DNA of 64,000 bases. Source: Leptotrichia wadei. Its GTDB lineage: Bacteria; Fusobacteriota; Fusobacteriia; Fusobacteriales; Leptotrichiaceae. The notes under the pieces are model-generated. The model searched no databases. It was not told where the DNA came from and saw only the letters and a list, made by a program, of their open reading frames with translations. A program made the translations under genes and the position numbers. The stretch's first letter is position 1. Each line of letters begins with the position of its first letter. Below are positions 1-8,116 of the stretch, piece after piece. The DNA lies in contig NZ_AP019829.2 of assembly GCF_007990545.2 (NCBI RefSeq), positions 744,001 to 808,000 of the forward strand, in the 5' to 3' direction.

Positions 1-822
1 GATGACGAAGTGTTAATTCCAACTCCAGCGTATGTTGGATATGAGCCATTAATTAGAGTTGCAAGAGCAAAAACCATTTTTATGGATTTGGAAGAAAATA
101 ATTTTATTTTGACTGAGAAAATCTTGGAAAAATATATTACACCAAAAACTAAATTAATAATTTTGACTTATCCAAATAATCCTTCAGGAATTACATTGCC
201 GAAAGAAGAAATGATTAAAATTGTAAAATTTTTAAAAGATAAAGAAATTTATTTGTTAAGCGATGAAATTTACGCTTCAATCGCTTTTGAAAAATTTACT
301 TCTTTTGCAAAATATTATAATGAATTAAAAGAGCAGTTAATCGTTGTAAATGGATTTTCAAAATCACATTCAATGACTGGACATAGACTTGGTTATACAC
401 TTGCAAATGAAAAATTACAAGCTCAAATAAAAAAAATAAGTCAATATACTGTGACAAGTGCTTCTACATTATCTCAATATGGAGCAATTGCTGCACTCGA
501 CTATTGTTCAGATACAACTGAATTGTCAGAAATTTACAAAAAAAGAGTTTACTATTTTGTGAAAGAACTTGAAAAATTAGGATTCAAGTGCTTGAAACCC
601 AAAGGGGCATTTTATGTATTTGCGACATACAAAACAATTGATAAGTTTAAAGATGTAGGTTCTTTTGATTTTATTTTGGATTTGTTGGAAAAGACTGAAT
701 TGGCAATAATTCCAGGAATTACATTTCAAGTGGAAGGATATGTGAGATTTTCGATTGTGCATGACTTGCCTGTATTGGAAGAAGCGATTGCGAGATTGAA
801 AAAATATATTGAATCTAAATAA
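1..822 (+). CDS. PLP-dependent class I/II aminotransferase, PatA-like (5' truncated by window)
   Basis: The reading frame is open from base 1, so the N-terminus lies outside the window; about 273 residues are visible. Fold type I aminotransferase marks are TYPNNPSG, the LSDEIYA segment (Asp that contacts the pyridine nitrogen) and NGFSKSHSMTGHRLGY, whose Lys would form the Schiff base. The order and wording of these blocks are closest, from memory, to Bacillus PatA, an N-acetyl-LL-diaminopimelate/aspartate-type aminotransferase of lysine and peptidoglycan precursor synthesis. The exact substrate is inferred. A terminator hairpin follows at 865-909. Confidence 0.85.
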   Translation, partial: DDEVLIPTPAYVGYEPLIRVARAKTIFMDLEENNFILTEKILEKYITPKTKLIILTYPNNPSGITLPKEEMIKIVKFLKDKEIYLLSDEIYASIAFEKFTSFAKYYNELKEQLIVVNGFSKSHSMTGHRLGYTLANEKLQAQIKKISQYTVTSASTLSQYGAIAALDYCSDTTELSEIYKKRVYYFVKELEKLGFKCLKPKGAFYVFATYKTIDKFKDVGSFDFILDLLEKTELAIIPGITFQVEGYVRFSIVHDLPVLEEAIARLKKYIESK

Positions 823-864
823 AAATAAAAATAGAAATTAATTTTTAAAATTGCAGAAAATTTG

Positions 865-909
865 TTTGGTAATCTTGTATAAATGATGGGATTACCAAAT
901 TTGTTTTTA
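865..909 (+). terminator. Rho-independent terminator after aminotransferase
   Basis: A 10-bp perfect stem (TTTGGTAATC at 865-874 with GATTACCAAA at 890-899), a 15-nt loop and a T-rich tail to 909. It separates the aminotransferase from the RNA methyltransferase gene. Confidence 0.8.
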
Positions 910-947
910 ATTAAAGTGAGAAAATTTTATAGGAAAATGGAGATGGA

Positions 948-2381
948 ATGGAAAATAAAGAGAAAAAAATTTTAAAAAAAGGTGATAAAATACAGCTGAA
1001 AATAGCAGGACTTAATACGAAAGGTCGTGCGTACGGTTTTTATGGAGATGATGAAAATAGGATTTTTCCAAATATAAATGCTGCTGAAGGACAAATTGTT
1101 GAAGGTATTTTTGTGAAAAGAAGAAGAAAGTATGAATTGATTCGATGTGAAATTATTGATTTTGCAGGTAGAAAAAATGCGATTTATGACAAAATTGCTA
1201 GACAAAATGGTGGTTGTAATTATCAGTATTATTCATATGATGAGCAACTTGCGATGAAAAATTCTAACATTGAAAAGGAAGTGAAGAAAATTGCAAAATA
1301 TGATTTTACTTTTGAAGAGCCAGTTAGAAGTGTCGAAGTGGAAAAATATCGAAATAAAATGGAATTTAGTTACGGAAATGCTATGAAAGACGGACCTATG
1401 ATTTTGGGACTTCATAAACAAAACAGTTTTCATGATATTGTTGAAGTAGATGGATTGAAATTGATGGATGATAACTTTAATAAAATTTATGTTTTTTGTA
1501 ATGAGTTTTCAAAAACGACAGGGCTGGATTTTTATCATAGATTGGATCATATTGGCTTTTTTAGGAATTTAGTTATTAGAAAAGCGGATTTTACGAAACA
1601 AATTTTAGTAAATATGGTTACTACAACTCAAATTGAAGATGAGAAAAAATTGGAATTTCAAAAAGGTTTAGTTGAAGGATTGTTGGCTTTGAAGCTTGAA
1701 AATGGATTTGAAATAACAGGGATTTTACATACATTTAATGACAATTTTTCTGATTCGGTTGTTTCTGAAAGTGAGGAAATTCTTTTTGGAAAAAGAGATT
1801 TGGAAGAAGAAATTTTAGGATTGAAGTTTAAAATTAGTCCATATAGTTTTTTTCAGACAAATTCAAAAACAGTAGAAAAATTATATGAAAAAGTGCTAGA
1901 TTATTTGGATGAAATAGAAGGGGAAAATATTCACAATTCAATTGTATTTGATTTATTCAGTGGAACAGGGACAATTGGGCAAATTGTTTCAAAAAAGGCA
2001 AAGCAGGTTTATGGGATTGAGCTTGTGGAAGAAGCTGTTGAAAAAGCAAATGAAAATGCAAAATTGAACGGTGTCGAAAACGCTCATTTTATCGCAGGAG
2101 ATGTTTTTGAAAAATTAGATGAGTTTGATAAAAATGGAATCAAGCCAGATATTATAATTTTAGATCCACCCCGTGCAGGCGTTGGTGACAAGACGCTTAA
2201 TAAATTGCTAAAATATGGTGTGAAGGATATAATTTATGTGTCGTGTAATCCAAAAACATTTAATACTGATTTGAAGGTTTTGCATGAAAATGGGTATGAA
2301 TTATTGAAAATGATTACGGTTGATATGTTTCCGGTTACACCTCATATTGAGGTTGTGTCAAGGTTAAAAAAGTCAATTTAG
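948..2381 (+). CDS. 23S rRNA (uracil-5-)-methyltransferase, RlmD/TrmA family
   Basis: 477 residues, the usual length of RumA/RlmD-type enzymes, which move a methyl group from SAM to C5 of a uridine in 23S rRNA. An N-terminal TRAM-like beta domain (about 10-65) precedes a central domain and a Rossmann methyltransferase domain with the SAM loop FDLFSGTGTIGQ, the LDPPRAG motif and YVSCNPKTF, whose Cys is the catalytic nucleophile. The C-terminal MFPVTPHIEVV block is typical. The Cys cluster that holds the 4Fe-4S centre in E. coli RlmD is mostly absent: only one Cys of that stretch remains in QNGGCNYQ. Which uridine is modified (RlmD, RlmC/CD or TrmA type) cannot be told. GGAG at 939-942 supports the start. 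Confidence 0.88.
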   Translation: MENKEKKILKKGDKIQLKIAGLNTKGRAYGFYGDDENRIFPNINAAEGQIVEGIFVKRRRKYELIRCEIIDFAGRKNAIYDKIARQNGGCNYQYYSYDEQLAMKNSNIEKEVKKIAKYDFTFEEPVRSVEVEKYRNKMEFSYGNAMKDGPMILGLHKQNSFHDIVEVDGLKLMDDNFNKIYVFCNEFSKTTGLDFYHRLDHIGFFRNLVIRKADFTKQILVNMVTTTQIEDEKKLEFQKGLVEGLLALKLENGFEITGILHTFNDNFSDSVVSESEEILFGKRDLEEEILGLKFKISPYSFFQTNSKTVEKLYEKVLDYLDEIEGENIHNSIVFDLFSGTGTIGQIVSKKAKQVYGIELVEEAVEKANENAKLNGVENAHFIAGDVFEKLDEFDKNGIKPDIIILDPPRAGVGDKTLNKLLKYGVKDIIYVSCNPKTFNTDLKVLHENGYELLKMITVDMFPVTPHIEVVSRLKKSI

Positions 2382-2444
2382 TAAGAAATTAACTAGGATG
2401 TATTGTTTATAAGGTCAAGTGCAACAAAAAAATAAAAATAATCA

Positions 2445-2473
2445 TTGACAACTTTTGATAAATATAGTATATT
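2445..2473 (+). promoter_or_regulatory. Sigma-70-type promoter of the metal P-type ATPase
   Basis: TTGACA (2445-2450), a 17-nt spacer and TATATT (2468-2473): near-consensus. The likely start point falls inside the palindrome at 2474-2497, a layout expected for a repressed promoter. Confidence 0.8.
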
Positions 2474-2497
2474 ATATATGAATAAGTGTTCATATAT
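2474..2497 (+). promoter_or_regulatory. Palindromic operator, ArsR/SmtB-type
   Basis: Perfect 9-bp arms ATATATGAA and TTCATATAT around TAAGTG. Read as 11-2-11 it matches at 10 of 11 positions and contains TGAATA-N2-TGTTCA, close to the TGAACA-TGTTCA half-sites used by SmtB/CzrA/CadC metal sensors. It directly follows the -10 box of a Zn/Cd-type ATPase gene. No ArsR-family gene lies in the window, so the sensor would act from elsewhere. Confidence 0.65.
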
Positions 2498-2545
2498 TCT
2501 ATTAAAATTAAAATTTATTGTAATAAATAAAAAATGGAGGTTGCC

Positions 2546-4717
2546 ATGAAAAGTAATGAATGTATGTTGTCTGTTGAAGGGCTGGATTGTCCTAATTGTG
2601 CGGCTAAAGTTGAGCGGAAGATAAATACTTTGGAGGGGATTAAGGAGGCTACGGTTGATTTTCTTGGGAAGAAAATAGTTGTTCTTGCTGATGAAATTTC
2701 TGAAAATGAGCTTGTTGAGCTTATTCAGACGGAAGTGGATAAAATTGAGGATGGGGTGAAAGTTTTTGTTCCAAAAGTCCAGGCGGGAGAGAGTTCTTCT
2801 GAAGGGGAAGATACAGGTAAAATTAAGAAAAAATTGCTAATTGGCGGGGTTTTATTTGTATTGGGAATTTTTGTTCCAAAAACTTTATTTATTCCAAAAC
2901 TTGTGATATTTTTGGTAAGTTATCTTGTAATTGGTGGCGATGTTCTGCTTTCTGCATTTAAAAATATATTAAATGGGCAAGTTTTTGATGAGAACTTTTT
3001 GATGGCGATTGCGACTGTTGGGGCATTTGCTATTGGAGAGTATCCTGAAGGTGTGGCTGTTATGTTATTTTACCAGCTTGGTGAGCTATTTCAAGGGATT
3101 GCAGTTAATAATTCCAGAAAATCCATTGTTTCACTTATGGACATACGCCCTGATTATGCCAATATTAAAGTTGGAGAAGGAATAAAAAAAGTTTCGCCTG
3201 AAGAAATAAAAGTTGGAGAAATTATTGTGGTAAAACCAGGGGAAAAAGTTCCTTTGGATGGAAAAATAGTAAAAGGTGCTTCAACTTTTGATACTTCAGC
3301 ATTGACTGGAGAATCATTGCCAAGGGAAGCGAAGGCTGGAGATGATGTTTTAAGTGGATTTATAAATAAAAATGGGCTTATAGAAATTCAAGTTGCAAAA
3401 GTATTTTCTGAATCTACTGTTTCAAAAATACTTTATTTAATGGAAAATGCTGGAAGCAAAAAATCAAAGACAGAAAATTTTATAACAAAATTTGCAAGAT
3501 ATTATACTCCAGTAGTCGTTATTACAGCATTAATTGTGGCAATATTTCCTCCACTATTAATTCAAGGTGCAACTTTTTCAGATTGGATTTACCGTGCTTT
3601 GATATTTCTTGTAGTATCTTGTCCTTGTGCTTTGGTTATTTCTATTCCTTTAGGATTTTTTGGAGGAATAGGTGGAGCTTCAAGACATGGGATTTTGATA
3701 AAAGGAACAAATTATTTGGAGGTTTTGAACAATTTAGAAAGTGTTGTTATGGATAAGACTGGAACTTTGACAAAGGGAATTTTTAAAGTTACAGAAGTAA
3801 ATGCTGAAAACAATATAAAAATTAATGATTTTCAAAATAATAAAACTGAATTGACAAAACCTTTATTATTAAAGTATGCAGCACATATTGAAAAATTTTC
3901 CAATCATCCTATTGCACAGTCAATCGTGTCAGAATATGAAAATTCTGCATCCAAAGTTGATGAAAATGTTGTAAAGGATTTTGAAGAAATTTCAGGATTT
4001 GGAATAAAAGTTAATATAAATAACCATCAGTTTTTGGCTGGAAATTCTAAATTAATGAATTTGGGAAATATTACTTTTGATAAAAAAGAAAATTTAGGAA
4101 CTGCAATTTATTTGGCGGCTGATGGAAAATATATTGGAAATATATTAATTTCAGATGAAGTGAAGGAAGATTCGGCAAGAGCGATTAAAGGCATGAAGGA
4201 AAATGGAGTAAAGGAAATCGTGATGCTTACTGGCGATAATGAAGCCATTGGTAAGAATATAGCTGAGAAACTTGGAATTGATAAGGTATTTACTGAATTG
4301 CTTCCAAATGAGAAAGTTGAAAAACTTGAGGAAATTTATAAAACTAAAAGTGAAAAAGGGAAAGTTGCTTTTGTAGGTGATGGAATAAATGATGCTCCTG
4401 TGCTTGCCAGAGCTGATCTTGGGATTGCAATGGGAGGAGCTGGAAGTGATGCGGCTATTGAGGCTGCTGATGTTGTAATAATGAATGATGAGCCGTCTAA
4501 AATAGTGACAGCCATTAAGATTGCTAAGAAGACGAAGGAAATTGTATGGCAAAATATTACTATTGCATTTGCTGTAAAAATAGTTGTTATGGCTTTAGGG
4601 CTTTTTGGAGATGCAACAATGTGGGAAGCTGTATTTGCTGATGTTGGAGTTGCATTGCTTGCTGTTTTAAATGCTACGAGAGTTTTAAGATACAATCCAG
4701 AATCTTCAAATAAATAA
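2546..4717 (+). CDS. Heavy-metal P-type ATPase (Zn/Cd/Pb exporter, ZntA/CadA-like)
   Basis: P1B-type efflux ATPase that exports soft divalent cations across the inner membrane with ATP. An N-terminal HMA domain carries the metal-binding CPNC pair (residues about 15-18). The membrane CPC motif is SCPCALVISIPL, the phosphorylation motif DKTGTLT, the HP motif SNHPIAQS and the hinge GDGINDAP. The Asp in the last helix (FADVGVALLAVLNATR) and the ISIPL context indicate the Zn/Cd/Pb rather than the Cu subgroup. Start chosen at 2546 because GGAGG at 2536-2540 lies 5 nt upstream; the in-frame ATG at 2534 overlaps that SD. 723 residues. Regulated through the palindrome at 2474-2497. Confidence 0.93.
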   Translation: MKSNECMLSVEGLDCPNCAAKVERKINTLEGIKEATVDFLGKKIVVLADEISENELVELIQTEVDKIEDGVKVFVPKVQAGESSSEGEDTGKIKKKLLIGGVLFVLGIFVPKTLFIPKLVIFLVSYLVIGGDVLLSAFKNILNGQVFDENFLMAIATVGAFAIGEYPEGVAVMLFYQLGELFQGIAVNNSRKSIVSLMDIRPDYANIKVGEGIKKVSPEEIKVGEIIVVKPGEKVPLDGKIVKGASTFDTSALTGESLPREAKAGDDVLSGFINKNGLIEIQVAKVFSESTVSKILYLMENAGSKKSKTENFITKFARYYTPVVVITALIVAIFPPLLIQGATFSDWIYRALIFLVVSCPCALVISIPLGFFGGIGGASRHGILIKGTNYLEVLNNLESVVMDKTGTLTKGIFKVTEVNAENNIKINDFQNNKTELTKPLLLKYAAHIEKFSNHPIAQSIVSEYENSASKVDENVVKDFEEISGFGIKVNINNHQFLAGNSKLMNLGNITFDKKENLGTAIYLAADGKYIGNILISDEVKEDSARAIKGMKENGVKEIVMLTGDNEAIGKNIAEKLGIDKVFTELLPNEKVEKLEEIYKTKSEKGKVAFVGDGINDAPVLARADLGIAMGGAGSDAAIEAADVVIMNDEPSKIVTAIKIAKKTKEIVWQNITIAFAVKIVVMALGLFGDATMWEAVFADVGVALLAVLNATRVLRYNPESSNK

Positions 4718-4724
4718 TATAAAC

Positions 4725-4774
4725 AAAAAAGTTAGAAGAATATATTCTTTTATGAATTGACTTCTAATTTTTTT
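4725..4774 (+). terminator. Terminator between metal ATPase and pyr operon
   Basis: AAAAAAGTTAGAAG (4725-4738) pairs with CTTCTAATTTTTTT (4761-4774) with one G-T pair, giving a long A/T-flanked stem with a 22-nt loop and a T tail. The symmetry of A and T tracts could allow function in both directions. Confidence 0.7.
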
Positions 4775-4826
4775 ATTAACATTAAAGTTTTTAAAATTTT
4801 TATTTTATTCTTACAAAAGAAAAAAT

Positions 4827-4855
4827 TTGCAAATACTTATAAAATCTGTTATCAT
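4827..4855 (+). promoter_or_regulatory. Promoter of the pyr operon
   Basis: TTGCAA (4827-4832), 17-nt spacer, TATCAT (4850-4855), about 40 nt upstream of the pyrB start. I see no PyrR-binding loop or attenuator hairpin between it and pyrB, so the mode of pyrimidine control is not evident from the leader. Confidence 0.6.
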
Positions 4856-4894
4856 AAATTTAAGAAAATATTGAAATTCAATGGAGGCATAGTA

Positions 4895-5824
4895 GTGGAA
4901 AATATTATTTCTATGAATGATATGAAAAAAAATGAAATTCTTGATATTTTAAGATTGGCAAGAAAAATCGAAAATTGTTCGGAAGAGGAAAAATTGAAAT
5001 TTTTACATGGTAAAATTATTTCAACTTTGTTTTTTGAGCCAAGTACACGTACCAAAATGTCGTTTGAATCGGCTGCAATGCGGCTTGGAGCAAATGTTTT
5101 ATCATTACCGCCTGTGGAACAGTCATCTGTAAAAAAAGGAGAATCTTTTACAGATACTATAAAAATGGTTGAAGCATATTCAGATGTGATTGTTGTAAGG
5201 CATCCATTTGATGGTGCAGCACGGCTTGCGGCAGAGACATCAAAAAAACCTGTAATAAATGCAGGAGATGGATCTAATCAGCATCCTAGCCAGACTTTAC
5301 TCGATTTATATACAATTTTGGAAGAAAAGGGAACACTTGAAAATTTAAAAATTGCATTTGTTGGAGATTTAAAGTATGGAAGAACAGTCCATTCGTTGAC
5401 AAAGGCACTTACACATTTTAATCCGACGATTTATTTTGTAGCACCGCAAATTTTACAAATGTCTAATTATTTATTGGAAGATTTGAAAAAAAATGGAATA
5501 AAATATGAAATTTTAGAAGATTTTAGAAATTGCCTTGATAAAATTGACGTTTTCTATATGACTCGAATTCAGAAGGAAAGATTTCCAGATGTGGAAGACT
5601 ATGAGAAAGTTAAGGGAATTTATGTTATAAATCGTGAAAATATCGTAGGAAAATGTAAAGATGACATGATAATTTTGCATCCTTTGCCAAGAGTTGATGA
5701 AATTGATAAAGATTTAGACAATACAAAATATGCTTTGTACTTTAAGCAGGCTAAAAATGGGATTCCTGTAAGACAGGCGATGATGATGGCTGTTTTAGGA
5801 AAGGATAAGGAGTTTTTTCTGTAA
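4895..5824 (+). CDS. pyrB: Aspartate carbamoyltransferase catalytic subunit
   Basis: Catalyses carbamoyl phosphate plus aspartate to N-carbamoyl-aspartate, the committed step of UMP synthesis. The carbamoyl-phosphate site FEPSTRTKMSFE, the HPSQTLLDLYTI block and the late HPLPRVDEI block are all present. The GTG at 4895 is chosen as start: GGAGG at 4883-4887 lies 7 nt upstream and gives 309 residues, the family length; the frame is open further upstream but without an SD and through the promoter. First gene of a pyr operon, followed by its regulatory subunit. Confidence 0.97.
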   Translation: MENIISMNDMKKNEILDILRLARKIENCSEEEKLKFLHGKIISTLFFEPSTRTKMSFESAAMRLGANVLSLPPVEQSSVKKGESFTDTIKMVEAYSDVIVVRHPFDGAARLAAETSKKPVINAGDGSNQHPSQTLLDLYTILEEKGTLENLKIAFVGDLKYGRTVHSLTKALTHFNPTIYFVAPQILQMSNYLLEDLKKNGIKYEILEDFRNCLDKIDVFYMTRIQKERFPDVEDYEKVKGIYVINRENIVGKCKDDMIILHPLPRVDEIDKDLDNTKYALYFKQAKNGIPVRQAMMMAVLGKDKEFFL

Positions 5825-5871
5825 ATTTATTATTTTTAGAATAAAAAATTTATTTTAAGAAAGGAAAGATT

Positions 5872-6354
5872 ATGTCTGAAGGAAGAGAATTGCTGATAAG
5901 AGCAATAAAAAATGGAATTGTAATAGATCACATCCCATCAGAAAAAGTTTTTGCAATTGTAGAAATCTTAAAATTAAAAGAATACAGTGAAAGAATAACA
6001 GTTGCAACTAATATGCCAAGCAGTTCGCTTGGAAGGAAAGGGATTATTAAAATTGAGGAAAAAATATTGGAAGAAAAGGAATTAAATAATATTGCACTGC
6101 TAGCTCCAAATGTGACAATAAATATTATAGAAGATTATAAAGTTATTGAAAAAACCAAATTAGACAGGTTAGACAAAGTTATCGGACTTATGAAATGTGA
6201 CAATCCAAAATGTATTTCAAATCATGAAAATATTGAAACAAAATTTATTCGGATAAAAGAAGGTTCTGAAAAAAATAATTCTGGAGAAAAGGAAAAATAT
6301 AAATGTTTTTATTGTGAAAAGGTAATTTTGGAAGATGAAATACAAATTCAATAA
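5872..6354 (+). CDS. pyrI: Aspartate carbamoyltransferase regulatory subunit
   Basis: Allosteric partner of PyrB that binds nucleotides (CTP, UTP, ATP in the E. coli enzyme). The N-terminal nucleotide domain shows GIVIDHIP and the C-terminal zinc domain has the four Cys as CDNPKC and CFYC. 160 residues is typical. Its presence implies an E. coli-like regulated dodecameric enzyme rather than the unregulated Bacillus trimer. It lies 47 nt after pyrB with an AAGAAAGGAAAG ribosome site. Confidence 0.95.
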   Translation: MSEGRELLIRAIKNGIVIDHIPSEKVFAIVEILKLKEYSERITVATNMPSSSLGRKGIIKIEEKILEEKELNNIALLAPNVTINIIEDYKVIEKTKLDRLDKVIGLMKCDNPKCISNHENIETKFIRIKEGSEKNNSGEKEKYKCFYCEKVILEDEIQIQ

Positions 6355-6410
6355 ATTTATTTGACAGCTTAGTTTCAAATTTATGAATTAATAGAGAGGA
6401 GAGAAATTAA

Positions 6411-6809
6411 ATGCCTAAAATTCTAATAGAATCAAAAATGCTTGAAAATAATAAAAATGGTGTATTAAAATTAAGAATAAATAATGAAAGAGTGGAAGAA
6501 TTAAAAAATGTAAAAAATGAAATTGATCTTGATTATGGTGAGCAGATATTGCAGGTATATAACAATTTTTTTACAAAAACACCAAAAAAAGTTATAAATG
6601 TGGAATCAGCTGATCAAAAATATAAAATTACACTTCACTATAAAGCATGGGGAATCACAGCTTTTTTACACCTTGTAATGATGGTATTGATTGCTATTTT
6701 TAAATCAAATCCACTTTTTACAGTATTCCCGATAGTTACAATAGAATTTTTGTTTTTGATTTTTATAGGAGCATTTGAAATAAGAGAAGTTAAAAGAAAG
6801 GATAGTTAA
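6411..6809 (+). CDS. Hypothetical membrane protein within pyr operon
   Basis: 132 residues, not recognised. The first about 75 residues look like a small soluble beta-rich domain (many alternating charged and hydrophobic positions); two hydrophobic segments follow (about 84-102 and 104-122), and it ends in a short basic tail. A strong GAGAGGAGAG ribosome site precedes the ATG. It ends 3 nt before pyrF, so it is co-translated with the pathway genes. A role in pyrimidine metabolism is not evident; it may simply share the transcript. Confidence 0.75.
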   Translation: MPKILIESKMLENNKNGVLKLRINNERVEELKNVKNEIDLDYGEQILQVYNNFFTKTPKKVINVESADQKYKITLHYKAWGITAFLHLVMMVLIAIFKSNPLFTVFPIVTIEFLFLIFIGAFEIREVKRKDS

Positions 6810-6812
6810 AAA

Positions 6813-7553
6813 ATGGCTAGAATTGATGAAAAAGCAAAAGAAAGAATATTTGTTGCATTGGATTATGATAATATGGAAGATGCAAAAAAACTAGTTGAAG
6901 AGCTGGGAGATAATATCTCGATGTACAAAGTTGGGCTGGAAAGCTATCTTAATACAGATGGAAAATTAGTTGATTATTTGCACGAAAAAGGGAAGAAAGT
7001 ATTTCTGGACTTGAAGTTTCACGACATTACAAATACTGTGAAAATGGCTTGTGCGAATGCTATTAAAAAAAATGTATTTATGTTTAACATTCATTGTTCA
7101 AATGGAAGCAAAACTATGAAGGAAGTTGCTGAATTGGTAAAAGAAAGTAAATCAAAAAGCCTTCTGATAGGAGTAACAGTTTTGACAAATTTGGGTGAAA
7201 ATGATATTTTTGAAATGTTTAAAAGTGAGCTTAAATTGGAGGAAATTGTCTTAAATCTTGCTACACTTACGAGAGAGAGCGGGATGCATGGGATTGTTTG
7301 TTCACCACAGGAGGCAAAGAATGTGAAAGAAAAGTTAGGAAAGGATTTTATAACAGTCTGTCCTGGAGTGCGTCCAAAATTTACATTGAATGCTGATGGG
7401 AAAAGTAATGATGATCAGACACGGATTATGACGCCATCGGATGCTATAAAACAGGGAGTTGATTTTCTTGTGATTGGACGACCAATAACAAAGGCTGCAG
7501 ATCCTGTGGAAAGTGCGAGATTGATTTTAGAAGAGATTTCAGAAGTATTGTAA
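6813..7553 (+). CDS. pyrF: Orotidine 5'-phosphate decarboxylase
   Basis: Converts OMP to UMP, the last step of the pathway. The TIM-barrel catalytic motif DLKFHDI is present (Asp-Lys-His-Asp), preceded by VALDYDN and followed by the phosphate-binding VIGRPITKAADP. 246 residues, normal for the short bacterial type. Starts 3 nt after the preceding stop. Confidence 0.96.
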   Translation: MARIDEKAKERIFVALDYDNMEDAKKLVEELGDNISMYKVGLESYLNTDGKLVDYLHEKGKKVFLDLKFHDITNTVKMACANAIKKNVFMFNIHCSNGSKTMKEVAELVKESKSKSLLIGVTVLTNLGENDIFEMFKSELKLEEIVLNLATLTRESGMHGIVCSPQEAKNVKEKLGKDFITVCPGVRPKFTLNADGKSNDDQTRIMTPSDAIKQGVDFLVIGRPITKAADPVESARLILEEISEVL

Positions 7554-7684
7554 AATTTAGAAATTTTTTGAATGTAAAATAAAAATAATAAAAAATATAA
7601 ATACTGAAATAAAAATAATGAAATTCAAAGGAAAATGTATTAAAATAAGGAGTATTAAATTTATAAACATAGAAGGAGAAAATT

Positions 7685-8083
7685 ATGAGAAAAAAAGTAT
7701 TGCTATTAGTATTGGGAATTTTGGGAGCGTATCAACTTGGGTATAGTGAAAATACAGATACGAAGAATGTAGATACAAAAGTTGAAACAACTCAAGATGT
7801 AGATGTGAAACAAGATCAGGTAAATTCAGATGAAACAGAAAAAGCAGAAACAGAAAAGGAAACAGAATCAAATCAAACAGTAGAAACAGAAGAAAAGCCT
7901 CAGACAACGGCAGCACCAGTTCAAAAAGAAGCACCAAAAGCTAAAAAACTTACGCCTGCACAGGAAAAAAGATTAGAAGCTAAAGCTAAAAGGAATAAAG
8001 AAAAAAATATGTCACTAGATGAAAAATTGGATTTGCAAATTTTGAAAATGGAAAGACTGTTAAAAAGTCTAGAAGGTAGATAA
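7685..8083 (+). CDS. Small exported charged protein within pyr operon
   Basis: 132 residues with a clear signal peptide (basic MRKKV, hydrophobic core to about residue 16, likely cleavage near YS-EN). The mature part is low-complexity, rich in Thr, Glu, Lys and Gln up to about residue 85, then a Lys/Glu-rich, probably helical end. An AGAAGGAGA ribosome site precedes the ATG. No family recognised. Placement between pyrF and pyrC is unexpected for an exported protein; no promoter or terminator clearly separates it. Confidence 0.75.
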   Translation: MRKKVLLLVLGILGAYQLGYSENTDTKNVDTKVETTQDVDVKQDQVNSDETEKAETEKETESNQTVETEEKPQTTAAPVQKEAPKAKKLTPAQEKRLEAKAKRNKEKNMSLDEKLDLQILKMERLLKSLEGR

Positions 8084-8116
8084 AAATTAAATTAATTGAT
8101 GAACTTAGGAGTGAAA

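Noticed and set aside
4856-4894. PyrR-type or UTP-sensitive attenuator upstream of pyrB
   Set aside because: No PyrR-binding loop, leader peptide or terminator-antiterminator pair is visible between the promoter and start codon.
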